Assembly: GCF_016495725.1 (NCBI RefSeq)
Contig: NZ_CP054705.1
Location: forward strand, 4,278,001-4,342,000
Length of the DNA: 64,000 nt
DNA from: Salicibibacter cibarius
GTDB taxonomy: Bacteria > Bacillota > Bacilli > Bacillales > Marinococcaceae
Reading direction: 5' to 3'
Part shown: piece by piece, positions 26,604 through 33,502 of the stretch
How the letters are laid out: each line of letters opens with the position of its first letter
Position numbering within the stretch: position 1 is the stretch's first letter
Made by a program: the position numbers and the translations under genes
The notes under the pieces: model-generated
The model's input: the letters and a program-made list of their open reading frames with translations, nothing else
Told to the model about the DNA's origin: nothing
Database searches by the model: none

Positions 26604-26696
26604 TTCGTTTTTTTTGAATGAAGATGAAAGACGAATACACGAATGTATTGCCAATCACGACGCATACATCTCAAGCACGACGATCGCTTGATAATG

Positions 26697-26825
26697 CGCA
26701 TCCAAACTTCTCCCATCCAGACTTTCACTGTCGGCTCTGGAGTTCCACCAGATCCACCGTTTTGCAAACGCAAACCGGGTCACGGACTGTCACCGCCGGT
26801 AGGGACTTTCACCCTGCCCCGAAGT
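26697..26825 (-). ncRNA. FMN riboswitch (RFN element)
   Basis: Read on the minus strand, the region carries the RFN signatures in order: GGGGCAGGGTGAAAGTCCC, ACCGGCGGT, GACCCGGTTTGCG, GGTGGATCTGGTGGAACTCC, GCCGACAGTGAAAGTCTGG and ATGGGAGAAG. It precedes ribD by about 150 bases with a terminator in between, so FMN should repress the operon by premature termination. Confidence 0.97.
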
Positions 26826-27030
26826 TTTTTATTAAAATGTTTGTAAACACTTTATCATTATTCATCATGGATCAGCAAGTGATTTGTTTTAAGTTACCAG
26901 CTCGCTTCAAAAAACAGCCCTCATCAAAGCTATTTACGAACGCTGTACACTGTTTTGGCGTTTGGCTGATTGAAACACAACATGATGGCGTGTATCATTC
27001 TAGGTAACATAATGGAGGGAGCGAGGGAGG

Positions 27031-27553
27031 ATGAACACCGTTCAGCCCATCCGAGAGCCCGCCAAAATTGGGAAGTGAAAGCGCATCTGATGCAAAGCAG
27101 CTACCTCATGGGAATCAATACCGGACTTAGGATCAGCGATTTGCTTCATCTCAAAGTGGTGGATATCAAAGGCAGGATCACTTGATGACCCAGGAGGGAA
27201 AGACACAGAAGTCGAAACGGGTCCGGATCGCCGAGGCTATTAAGAGGGAATTGGTGCGATATATCGAGGGGAAAAGCGATGAGACGTATGTCTTCGCCAG
27301 TCAAAAAAACCCGAAAGTCCCGATCAGCCGCATCCGAGCATACCGAGTGCTAAGGGCGGCGGCCGCAAAGGCGGGCCTGGAGGAGATCGGCACGCATATG
27401 CGCAAAACGTTTGGTTATCATTTTTACAAGCAAACCAAAGATGTGGCTTTATTGCAGAAGTTATTCAATCACGCGGCCCCGTCGATCACGTTGCGTTATA
27501 TTGGCATCAATCAAGATGTGATGGATAACGCCATGGACGATTTCAGCTTATAG
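27031..27553 (+). pseudogene. Tyrosine recombinase (phage-type integrase) relic
   Basis: Three frames together make one recombinase. The start MNTVQPIREPAKIG is followed by a frameshift into MGINTGLRISDLLHLKVVDI (first active-site Arg), a second shift, and then EGKTQKSKRVRI, GTHMRKTFGYHFYKQT (His-x-x-Arg region), LLQKLFNHAAPS (second His) and a terminal LRYIGINQD (Tyr). The N-terminal core-binding domain is largely missing, so this is a short-form integrase with two frameshifts. A TTGAAA-N17-TATCAT promoter-like pair lies upstream. It sits at the edge of the duplicated 27.6-35.3 kb locus. Confidence 0.85.
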
Positions 27554-27600
27554 AGGGAGGGCGGGTGCAAAGAAAGCTATCCTTATTTGGAGGTGTTATA

Positions 27601-27786
27601 ATGAACGTATTAAAAGTTATTGGGATTGGGATTATTTCACTTGTATGTGTTGATTTATTTTTTAGATTCTTTTTTGAACCATTTCACTATTCTTGGCACA
27701 TAAGTATATTTGTAATGATTGCTTTTTTTGCTTTATCCCAGTACTTACAAGACCGAAATAAAAGCAAAATAAACAGTGAAAAGTGA
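27601..27786 (+). CDS. Small two-segment membrane protein, candidate immunity protein
   Basis: The 61-residue product has two hydrophobic segments, VIGIGIISLVCVDLFFRFFF (about 6-25) and SWHISIFVMIAFFALSQYL (about 31-49), and a charged tail. GGAGGTG lies seven bases before the ATG. It is convergent with the variable-tail PG-binding gene at 27830. A protein of similar size and topology lies beside the other copy (34928-35125). I do not recognise a family; the immunity idea is inference from position alone. Confidence 0.7.
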   Translation: MNVLKVIGIGIISLVCVDLFFRFFFEPFHYSWHISIFVMIAFFALSQYLQDRNKSKINSEK

Positions 27787-27827
27787 CCCTATAAGATCTT
27801 GAACATGACCTTATAGGGATTCTTTTT
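27787..27827. terminator. Terminator between the small membrane protein gene and the PG-binding gene
   Basis: CCCTATAAG pairs with CTTATAGGG, and TTCTTTTT follows on the plus strand. Confidence 0.8.
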
Positions 27828-27829
27828 CA

Positions 27830-29155
27830 TTATTGATTATCAGGATCCGGTGGTATATCGAGTGGATTATCTGCTATTGGGTTATCCTCATAAGGACACC
27901 ATATAGTTGCGAGAACGCCGGCACCAAGAGTTCCACATAGAATTGCAGCCCCAGGACCAAGTCCAGCACATGTAATTATTCCCAATGCAGCTGCTTCAGT
28001 ATTACAAACGAATTCATCGAAAGTATCGTCCTCTTGCTGGGTAGAGATCGACAGAAGCGTTTCGGAAATTTCTTTCTGAATATCTAAATCTGCATTAGTA
28101 AGCTCCAAATTAGTGTCTTCGATTGCATCAATTTCTTCACCATCTACATCATAACTCGTCAATGTCGTTGTATCTTCGTATTGGTCTCCCTCAACTTCTG
28201 CAAATCCTAATCCAATTAACTCATTTTCACCTTTATCGAAAAGCGCAAATACGTAAACATTGTCTCCTGATTGGCCAGACATATAAAACAAAGAAAACTC
28301 GTCTTCATCAGCGTATAAATCTATATCCAACCCTTCAGAAACGGTTAAGCTTGTTTCATCCGAGGGATTGTTGTCGAGGTACACCTCGTGACTTTCAACC
28401 AACTCTTTAAACACTTCTTGATCAGATTCATTGGCCTCAGTAATATCTGTTTCAAAAGGCCTTCCTTGAAAATATGCTTCAAATTCTTCCATAGTACCAG
28501 GATGAACAGCTTCAAGATCAAGTAAGTTCATGGTTACTGGTCCAGCAATCCCATCAACTTGTTGATCCGTGGCTTCTTGAAAATCCTCAACAGCTCCCTC
28601 AGTTTCTGGACCGAAAATACCATCGACATCAATGCTAAGATCGACGCTGTCTTGCTCATTCAATTGTTCTTGAATACGACGAACCAAACTATTCGTATCG
28701 CCTTCCTCAACAAGAATGGTTTCAATGAGCTCGTCCATCATTTCAAGGGTATTTGGACCAGCAATCCCATCGACGGAAAGATCATTATCGGATTGAAAGT
28801 CTCGAACCGCTTGTTCCGTACCTGGGCCGTAAATGCCATCAATGCCACCGTCAGGTTCAAAGTAGAACCACGTGAGGTCTTCCTGAAGCATTTCGACCCC
28901 TTCGCCTTCAGAACCTTCGCCAAACAAAATGGCTTCTCTGAGGGCATTATTGGTTTCCGGTCCGGCAATGCCATCCACGGTCAGCCCTTCTTGGCTTTGA
29001 AAATCTTGGACCGCAAGGTCTGTTTCTTCTCCATAAATGCCATCGATGCCATACTCCGGAAGGGCACTGGGATTTTCACGAATCAACTGTTTCTGGACCG
29101 TCTCAATGAATCGTCTCCTTGACTCTGCTGTCACTGTTCTGTCGTCAATACTCAT
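27830..29155 (-). CDS. Protein with three PG-binding repeats and variable four-Cys hydrophobic tail (arm A)
   Basis: The 441-residue protein starts MSIDDRTVTAESRRRFIETV and has no signal peptide. Three PG_binding_1-type repeats follow (about 20-70, 80-135, 140-200), each ending in a VDGIAGP-N/V-T pattern. An acidic middle (about 205-375) shows no known fold. The last 60 residues hold a Gly/Ala-rich hydrophobic stretch with four Cys (FVCNTEAAALGIITCAGLG ... ILCGTL ... WCPYED). AGGAGAG precedes the ATG. It lies 77 bases after the rsoA-like gene and has its own copy of the shared promoter motif. The first 150 codons match arm B almost exactly; the rest diverges. Confidence 0.85.
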   Translation of the reverse strand: MSIDDRTVTAESRRRFIETVQKQLIRENPSALPEYGIDGIYGEETDLAVQDFQSQEGLTVDGIAGPETNNALREAILFGEGSEGEGVEMLQEDLTWFYFEPDGGIDGIYGPGTEQAVRDFQSDNDLSVDGIAGPNTLEMMDELIETILVEEGDTNSLVRRIQEQLNEQDSVDLSIDVDGIFGPETEGAVEDFQEATDQQVDGIAGPVTMNLLDLEAVHPGTMEEFEAYFQGRPFETDITEANESDQEVFKELVESHEVYLDNNPSDETSLTVSEGLDIDLYADEDEFSLFYMSGQSGDNVYVFALFDKGENELIGLGFAEVEGDQYEDTTTLTSYDVDGEEIDAIEDTNLELTNADLDIQKEISETLLSISTQQEDDTFDEFVCNTEAAALGIITCAGLGPGAAILCGTLGAGVLATIWCPYEDNPIADNPLDIPPDPDNQ

Positions 29156-29183
29156 GTTTATCCTCTCCTTTTTTGTGGGTCTA

Positions 29184-29219
29184 CTCTTAAAAGAAAAGCA
29201 AACGCTATTTTGACAACCA
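29184..29219 (-). promoter_or_regulatory. Shared sigma motif before the arm A PG-binding gene
   Basis: On the minus strand TGGTTG, 23 bases, then TTAAGAG. The same arrangement precedes six other start regions of this locus. The 3' part of the spacer ends TTTTCTT in all of them. Confidence 0.8.
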
Positions 29220-29232
29220 CTCTGCAAAATTT

Positions 29233-29427
29233 TTATTGATTTTCATCGAACCGTTCCTTAAACGTCCAAAAGGATATGGTCTCCATCTCATGGGTAACTT
29301 TGATCAAACGAGCACTGATATCCTGTCTCAAATCTTCGCGCTCCTGTGGGGACGTTGCCTTTAACCCCCGCCGAATCCGAGGATCCATATCCTCTAACAC
29401 GTCCAGAATCAAAGCGTTTTTATCCAT
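29233..29427 (-). CDS. RsoA-like sigma region 2 partner (arm A)
   Basis: The 64-residue protein (MDKNALILDVLEDMDPRIRR at the start) contains SPQEREDLRQDISARLIKV and ISFWTFKERFDEN, resembling the core-binding/-10 recognition region 2 of sigma factors. It lies four bases after the SigO-like gene. In B. subtilis, SigO (YvrI) supplies region 4 and RsoA (YvrHa) supplies region 2 of a two-subunit sigma factor; size, order and YvrJ nearby match that system. The assignment is by reading, without a search. Confidence 0.75.
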   Translation of the reverse strand: MDKNALILDVLEDMDPRIRRGLKATSPQEREDLRQDISARLIKVTHEMETISFWTFKERFDENQ

Positions 29428-29431
29428 AATG

Positions 29432-29998
29432 TCAACTCCCTTGAAGTTGGGCCAAAGCCTTTCTTCTTGTTTTGGAAACGTTTTGAGGCGTGCAATTTAA
29501 TATTCCAGAAATCTCTTTATCATTCAACTGGTCAAACGTATAAAAGTGCATCACATTTTTTCGTGTGTCACTAAAGGATCGATAGGTTCGCTGCATGGCT
29601 TCGGTTGGTAAAATCTCTGGCACCTCTCGAACGACGGCATCGTCCAATGCCAACTCTAAAGAAGGGGTGTAGTCCCCTTGTTTGAGTTGCTCTTCTCCCT
29701 CGGCATCAACAGGTTGATCAAACGTTAGCAGCGATCGTTGCTTTCGCTTCGATTGATCATAGGTGTTGACGTAAAGCCGCGTTAATGTGGCGATATATCG
29801 CATCATCCGGACTCTCAAATAGTAAACCTCAAACCGTTGGTCTAACTGATCTGATGCCCACAAATCATTCTGTTCAATCGCTGCCTTTAGGAGGTCCCAA
29901 TGGTCATCGACGGCCAAAAAAGTTTGGATCACAGGTTCCTGGAAAAAACGGCCATTTTCCTGAATGAACTCGCCCCATTTTTTCTCTCTGTTCTTCAT
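29432..29998 (-). CDS. SigO-like sigma factor subunit (arm A)
   Basis: The 188-residue protein starts MKNREKKWGEFIQENGRFFQ and ends with a sigma region 4 helix-turn-helix: TFDQLNDKEISGILNCTPQN then VSKTRRKALAQL. There is no normal region 2, which the adjacent small gene would supply. ATG 29998 was preferred to the GTG three codons upstream because AAGGGGTGG then sits at proper distance. Codons 1 to about 98 appear identical to the arm B copy, while the later part differs at many residues. Confidence 0.8.
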   Translation of the reverse strand: MKNREKKWGEFIQENGRFFQEPVIQTFLAVDDHWDLLKAAIEQNDLWASDQLDQRFEVYYLRVRMMRYIATLTRLYVNTYDQSKRKQRSLLTFDQPVDAEGEEQLKQGDYTPSLELALDDAVVREVPEILPTEAMQRTYRSFSDTRKNVMHFYTFDQLNDKEISGILNCTPQNVSKTRRKALAQLQGS

Positions 29999-30028
29999 GT
30001 TGACCACCCCTTATGATTGATCGTTCTT

Positions 30029-30064
30029 CTATATAAAGAAAAAAGAGGAAGAAAAAAACAACCA
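30029..30064 (-). promoter_or_regulatory. Shared sigma motif before the arm A SigO-like gene
   Basis: On the minus strand TGGTTG, 23 bases, then TATATAG. A copy before the sigma gene itself suggests autoregulation. Confidence 0.8.
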
Positions 30065-30125
30065 TATGAGAACTTTTGTTTGCATTTTATCATATGTTTT
30101 CTTCCGTGCCTATATCTCATTTTAT

Positions 30126-30161
30126 TGGTTGTTCAAAGATGAGCTATTTTTCTTTATAGGA
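30126..30161 (+). promoter_or_regulatory. Shared sigma motif before the broken yvrJ copy
   Basis: TGGTTG, 23 bases, then TATAGGA. It is divergent from the motif of the arm A sigma gene and has the same spacing. Confidence 0.75.
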
Positions 30162-30180
30162 AAAGAGAGGAGGAATGGGA

Positions 30181-30381
30181 ATGGAGCAATTGCCCGATTG
30201 GATTAGGGGATTTTGGATTTCCAACGCTCATTGCTGTCTATTCACTCGTTCGATTTGAAAAACGGTTTTCCAATAGAACAACCCGTACCAAGGGATTTGT
30301 TCATCTATTCTCTAGAAATAACCGCTCTTTTGGTTTAGTCTCCAGGGGTGATTACTTCTTTGCTCTATCGTATTTTTCATC
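30181..30381 (+). pseudogene. Broken YvrJ-family gene (arm A)
   Basis: The frame starts MEQLPDWI, as in the intact copy at 31676-31834, then shifts. A second frame continues GFPTLIAVYSLVRFEKRF, the YvrJ core. A small deletion and a one-base shift at about 30203-30215 destroy the gene. The good ribosome site AGGAGG and the promoter motif are intact, so the transcript may still be made. Confidence 0.75.
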
Positions 30382-30440
30382 ATGACCACTAACGAGGCTA
30401 CAGCCACGCAAAGCGTGGCTATTTTATATGTAATTACCAT
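30312..30440 (-). CDS. Candidate holin-like small toxin (type I toxin-antitoxin)
   Basis: A 42-residue frame reads MVITYKIATLCVAVASLVVM and a charged tail. One hydrophobic helix followed by basic residues is the pattern of small Bacillus holin-like toxins. The ribosome site AAAGGAGGTGA with nine-base spacing is near perfect. The opposite strand carries a hairpin (30402-30426) like the terminator of an antisense antitoxin RNA. Family membership is tentative. Confidence 0.5.
   Translation of the reverse strand: MVITYKIATLCVAVASLVVMMKNTIEQRSNHPWRLNQKSGYF
30402..30426 (+). terminator. Hairpin, possible antisense RNA terminator
   Basis: AGCCACG pairs with CGTGGCT around CAAAG, followed by ATTTTAT. 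On the plus strand it lies inside the 5' half of the opposite small-toxin frame. Confidence 0.5.
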
Positions 30441-30648
30441 GATGGGTCACCTCCTTTCTCCCTGTTTTGTTCAAGTCCTAACACAGAAGCTTTGAAACAC
30501 CAGGATCCCAAACAAAAGTAAACCGACCACATGCTGAATGACTTGATAAACGCCGCCGGTCATATAGGCAGTCACAAAATCTCAATTAAAAACATCATGG
30601 ACCTGATGTTTATTCCTTTTATCTTTTTTTTCATAAGTTATGTACGCG

Positions 30649-30684
30649 TGGTTGTTTTTGCATTTTTTCTTTTTCTTTATATAG
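30649..30684 (+). promoter_or_regulatory. Shared sigma motif before the glutaredoxin gene
   Basis: TGGTTG, 23 bases, then TATATAG. The downstream GAACGATCA also matches the sequence after the SigO-like gene promoters. Confidence 0.8.
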
Positions 30685-30713
30685 AGAACGATCATTTGAA
30701 AGGGGAGAGCGTT

Positions 30714-30968
30714 ATGACGGTAACCGTTTATACGCAAACAGGATGTAGCCCTTGTAAACTTTTTAAAATGTGGCTTAAGCACAACAACATCTCTTATCAG
30801 GAAAAGAATATTACGGAACATGAAACGTATTTGCAAGAGTTTCGGCATTATGGTGCTTCAGGCATTCCGTATACGATTATTCACCAACAGGATGAGGAAA
30901 GAGCCTATGTCGGCGCGACACCAAAACTGAAAAAAGCGTTAAAACAAATGAGCCACTCTCTAAGTTAG
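30714..30968 (+). CDS. Glutaredoxin-like protein
   Basis: The 84-residue thioredoxin-fold protein has its redox pair in YTQTGCSPCKLFKMWL (Cys-Ser-Pro-Cys) and the cis-Pro in YGASGIPYTII. It has no signal peptide, so it acts in the cytoplasm. GGGGAG precedes the ATG at 30714. It carries the shared sigma motif, and the variable-tail proteins nearby each have four C-terminal Cys, so a role in keeping them reduced is possible; that is inference. Confidence 0.88.
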   Translation: MTVTVYTQTGCSPCKLFKMWLKHNNISYQEKNITEHETYLQEFRHYGASGIPYTIIHQQDEERAYVGATPKLKKALKQMSHSLS

Positions 30969-30980
30969 GGAGTGGCTCAT
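30948..30980. terminator. Bidirectional hairpin between glutaredoxin and amidase genes
   Basis: ATGAGCCACTC pairs with GAGTGGCTCAT. It overlaps the last codons of the glutaredoxin gene and lies just after the amidase stop on the other strand. Confidence 0.75.
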
Positions 30981-30986
30981 CATTTG

Positions 30987-31673
30987 TTATTCCATCATTT
31001 CTACATATTCCGGGTTCCCTGTGATATACAATCCACTTCGCAGTTGGTACATCAAGGATCCATTTACGGTTAGTTCCTCTTCAACCGTAAAAATTTCTCC
31101 CTCTTGGACCGTCGTATAACGTGCGTCCCAATCCGGTTCATCATAAACCCAAAGGGTATCCGTAATGACTCTAATTTGCTGGCCACTAGGCGACGGTTCT
31201 TCTCCATCCTCATCACTGATTTCATTGATAAAGTTACTCCAATCATTCAGTAAATTCGCTGGGCAGTTTTGGCCTGTCCACGATTGATGGGTTACCACAT
31301 TTTCCAAGGAAATATCCAACTCCGCCATCAAAAATTGGATGAGAGACACCGCCCTTGCTCGGGTCTGTTCGAAATTCCCGTCTTGATTGACACAAAGCTC
31401 AATTCCTACCGATTGCTCATTTCCTTCACTTCCCGCATGCCAGCCAACTTCATTCGTGGGAAGATGTTGGATGATGACGGTATCATCCACAGTGTAATGC
31501 CAAGAAACTTGTCGATCCTGAGCATCGTCCCCTTTCACATAATCGGCATGCATGGCTGCATCGGCTCCTACGGCTGTATTGGCCGTTTCATGAACCGTTA
31601 CATGCGTTGGGGTTAAGGACGTTCCTGGACGATTGCTATTAGACGTTGGAATCATGTCTTCGATAATTTCCAT
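30987..31673 (-). CDS. N-acetylmuramoyl-L-alanine amidase with SH3-like domain
   Basis: The 228-residue protein has an Amidase_2 domain (about 15-150): VTVHETANTAVGADAAMHAD holds the first zinc His, then WHYTVDD, HLPTNEVGWHAG, and VVTHQSWTGQNCPANLL with the last zinc ligands. An SH3-like wall-binding domain follows (about 165-225). No signal peptide is present, as in phage endolysins, which need a holin to reach the wall. It starts two bases after the YvrJ gene, so the pair looks like a lysis cassette. Confidence 0.9.
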   Translation of the reverse strand: MEIIEDMIPTSNSNRPGTSLTPTHVTVHETANTAVGADAAMHADYVKGDDAQDRQVSWHYTVDDTVIIQHLPTNEVGWHAGSEGNEQSVGIELCVNQDGNFEQTRARAVSLIQFLMAELDISLENVVTHQSWTGQNCPANLLNDWSNFINEISDEDGEEPSPSGQQIRVITDTLWVYDEPDWDARYTTVQEGEIFTVEEELTVNGSLMYQLRSGLYITGNPEYVEMME

Positions 31674-31675
31674 GA

Positions 31676-31834
31676 TTATTCCTCTCCTTTGTGGTTGTTG
31701 GATGCTTGTAAATCTTGAATGGCATGAGTTAAGCCATCGATCCGTTTTTCAAAGCGCACGAGCAAATAGACGGCAACAAGCGTGGGGAAACCAAAATTCC
31801 CTAAAAATATCATCCAATCAGGTAATTGCTCCAT
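31676..31834 (-). CDS. yvrJ: YvrJ-family small membrane protein, holin-like
   Basis: The 52-residue product starts MEQLPDWMIFLGNFGFPTLV and has one membrane segment (about 8-27) followed by LVRFEKRIDGL and a charged tail, matching YvrJ. It is too short for most gene callers. AGGAGG lies seven bases before ATG 31834. In B. subtilis yvrJ belongs to the SigO-RsoA regulon. Its topology resembles BhlA/UviB holin-like proteins, and it is directly followed by an endolysin-type amidase. Confidence 0.88.
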   Translation of the reverse strand: MEQLPDWMIFLGNFGFPTLVAVYLLVRFEKRIDGLTHAIQDLQASNNHKGEE

Positions 31835-31853
31835 TCCCATTCCTCCTCTCTTT

Positions 31854-31889
31854 TCCTATAAAGAAAAATAGCTCGTCTTTGAACAACCA
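31854..31889 (-). promoter_or_regulatory. Shared sigma motif before yvrJ-amidase
   Basis: On the minus strand TGGTTG, 23 bases, then TATAGGA, about 20 bases before the yvrJ start. Confidence 0.8.
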
Positions 31890-31950
31890 ATAAAATGAGA
31901 TATAGGCACGGAAGAAAACATATGATAAAATGCAAACAAAAGTTCTCATA

Positions 31951-31986
31951 TGGTTGTTTTTTTCTTCCTCTTTTTTCTTTATATAG
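31951..31986 (+). promoter_or_regulatory. Shared sigma motif before the arm B SigO-like gene
   Basis: TGGTTG, 23 bases, then TATATAG, about 30 bases before the start codon. Confidence 0.8.
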
Positions 31987-32016
31987 AAGAACGATCAATC
32001 ATAAGGGGTGGTCAAC

Positions 32017-32583
32017 ATGAAGAACAGAGAGAAAAAATGGGGCGAGTTCATTCAGGAAAATGGCCGTTTTTTCCAGGAACCTGTGATCCAAACTTTTTTG
32101 GCCGTCGATGACCATTGGGACCTCCTAAAGGCAGCGATTGAACAGAATGATTTGTGGGCATCAGATCAGTTAGACCAACGGTTTGAGGTTTACTATTTGA
32201 GAGTCCGGATGATGCGATATATCGCCACATTAACGCGGCTTTACGTCAACACCTATGATCAATCGAAGCGAAAGCAACGGGCGATGTTAACGCTTGATAA
32301 ATCTGTCGGTACTGAGGGAGAGGAAGAACCCAAACGAGGTGATCTCATTCCATCATCAGAACCACCATTGGATGATGCCATTGTTAGAGAAGTTCAAGGC
32401 CTTTTACCAACCGAAAACATGCAGCAAACCTATAAAACCTTTAGTGACACACGAAAAAATGTAATGCACTTTTATACGTTTGACCACCTTAATGATCATG
32501 AAATTTCCGAAAAGTTAAACTGTACACCTCAAAATGTTTCCAAAACCAAAAGGAGGGCGTTCGCCCAACTTCGGGGAGAGTGA
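32017..32583 (+). CDS. SigO-like sigma factor subunit (arm B)
   Basis: The 188-residue product matches arm A over the first 98 codons, apparently base for base, then diverges (RAMLTLDKSVGTEGEEEPKR against RSLLTFDQPVDAEGEEQLKQ). The C-terminal region 4 HTH is kept: HLNDHEISEKLNCTPQNVSK. It has its own promoter motif and ribosome site. The sharp change from identity to divergence suggests recent recombination between the arms. Confidence 0.8.
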   Translation: MKNREKKWGEFIQENGRFFQEPVIQTFLAVDDHWDLLKAAIEQNDLWASDQLDQRFEVYYLRVRMMRYIATLTRLYVNTYDQSKRKQRAMLTLDKSVGTEGEEEPKRGDLIPSSEPPLDDAIVREVQGLLPTENMQQTYKTFSDTRKNVMHFYTFDHLNDHEISEKLNCTPQNVSKTKRRAFAQLRGE

Positions 32584-32587
32584 CAAC

Positions 32588-32758
32588 ATGGACAGAAACG
32601 CTTTAATCCTGGAGGTATTAGAAGATATGGAGCCTCGCATTCGACATGGATTAAAGGCGACAACCTCACAGGAACGTGAAGATTTAAGACAGGATATCAG
32701 TGCTCGTTTGATCAAAGTAACGAATGAAATGGAGATCGTATCCTTTTGGACGTTTAAG
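32588..32758 (+). pseudogene. RsoA-like partner (arm B), cut by an IS200-type insertion
   Basis: The frame MDRNALILEVLEDMEPRIRH through IVSFWTFK matches arm A, then enters the insertion sequence. The missing seven codons (ERFDENQ and stop) lie intact at 33403-33426, right after the element. The present frame instead reads into the element for 17 residues. Since only the tail is altered, the protein might still work; precise excision would restore it exactly. Confidence 0.85.
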
Positions 32759-33402
32759 TTACAGAAGCGTGGTCTAACTCCCCCGTCTTTAGACGGGATA
32801 CGCTTTTAGCCTTGCTTTTCCCTGTCCATACTTAAACTGAGGTGAAAGTATGGATGGATATCGGAAAAGCAGTCATACGGTCTATGATATCAAGTACCAC
32901 GTAATCTGGGTAACAAAATATAGATATCAAGTGTTGCGGGGAGATATCGCCCACCGTGTCAGGGAATTGATTAGACAGGGGTGCGAAGCAAGGAATATTA
33001 CGATATTGCAAGGAAGCGTAGGCAAGGACCATATTCACTTGTTGTTATCATGCCCGCCGAGTATCGCTCCGAGTAAAATCATGCAATATCTCAAAGGAAG
33101 ATCATCGAGATTATTGCAAGATGAATTCCCAGCTCTGAAGAAGAAGTACTGGGGGCAACACTTATGGGCAAGAGGATATTTTTGTACCACCGTAGGAAAT
33201 GTGACCGAAGAAATCATTAGAAACTATATCGAAAATCAATCAACTGAGAGAAGGGATGATATCTTCGGGATTGATGAATGAGTTCAGTCTCATTTAGTGA
33301 GCTTGAGCTTAAGGTCTTTCAGCGGACTTCAGTCTGAACAGCGACTTTCAGTCGCGGACATTTATGTCCAAATCCACCTGCTTTAGCAGGTGGTCGTTTA
33401 AG
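32759..33402 (+). mobile_element. IS200/IS605-family insertion sequence, tnpA only
   Basis: About 644 bp with a single Y1 transposase gene, no tnpB and no terminal inverted repeats. Subterminal hairpins are visible at the left (CCCCCGTCTTTAGACGGG) and right (CCACCTGCTTTAGCAGGTGG). TTTAAG occurs just before the element and as its last six bases, as expected for target-site choice and right-end cleavage in this family. Confidence 0.9.
32850..33281 (+). CDS. tnpA: IS200-type Y1 transposase TnpA
   Basis: The 143-residue HUH single-strand transposase shows YHVIWVTKYRYQVLRGDIAH, the metal-binding HUH motif as DHIHLLLSCPP, and the catalytic Tyr in IIRNYIENQ. Length and motifs are complete, so it is probably active. 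GAGGTG precedes the ATG. Confidence 0.95.
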   Translation: MDGYRKSSHTVYDIKYHVIWVTKYRYQVLRGDIAHRVRELIRQGCEARNITILQGSVGKDHIHLLLSCPPSIAPSKIMQYLKGRSSRLLQDEFPALKKKYWGQHLWARGYFCTTVGNVTEEIIRNYIENQSTERRDDIFGIDE

Positions 33403-33438
33403 GAACGGTTCGATGAAAATCAATAAAATTTTGCAGAG

Positions 33439-33474
33439 TGGTTGTCAAAATAGCGTTTGCTTTTCTTTTAAGAG
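33439..33474 (+). promoter_or_regulatory. Shared sigma motif before the arm B PG-binding gene
   Basis: TGGTTG, 23 bases, then TTAAGAG. It lies just downstream of the IS200 element, so the insertion leaves this gene with its own promoter. Confidence 0.8.
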
Positions 33475-33502
33475 TAGACCCACAAAAAAGGAGAGGATAA
33501 AC

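Noticed and set aside
30471-30563. Minus-strand 30-codon hydrophobic frame MTGGVYQVIQHVVGLLLFGI
   Set aside because: It could be a tiny holin-like protein, but no ribosome site precedes it, so I did not annotate it.
32759-33402. A TnpB or omega-RNA partner for the IS200 element
   Set aside because: The element is only 644 bp and holds tnpA alone; no TnpB-like frame is nearby.
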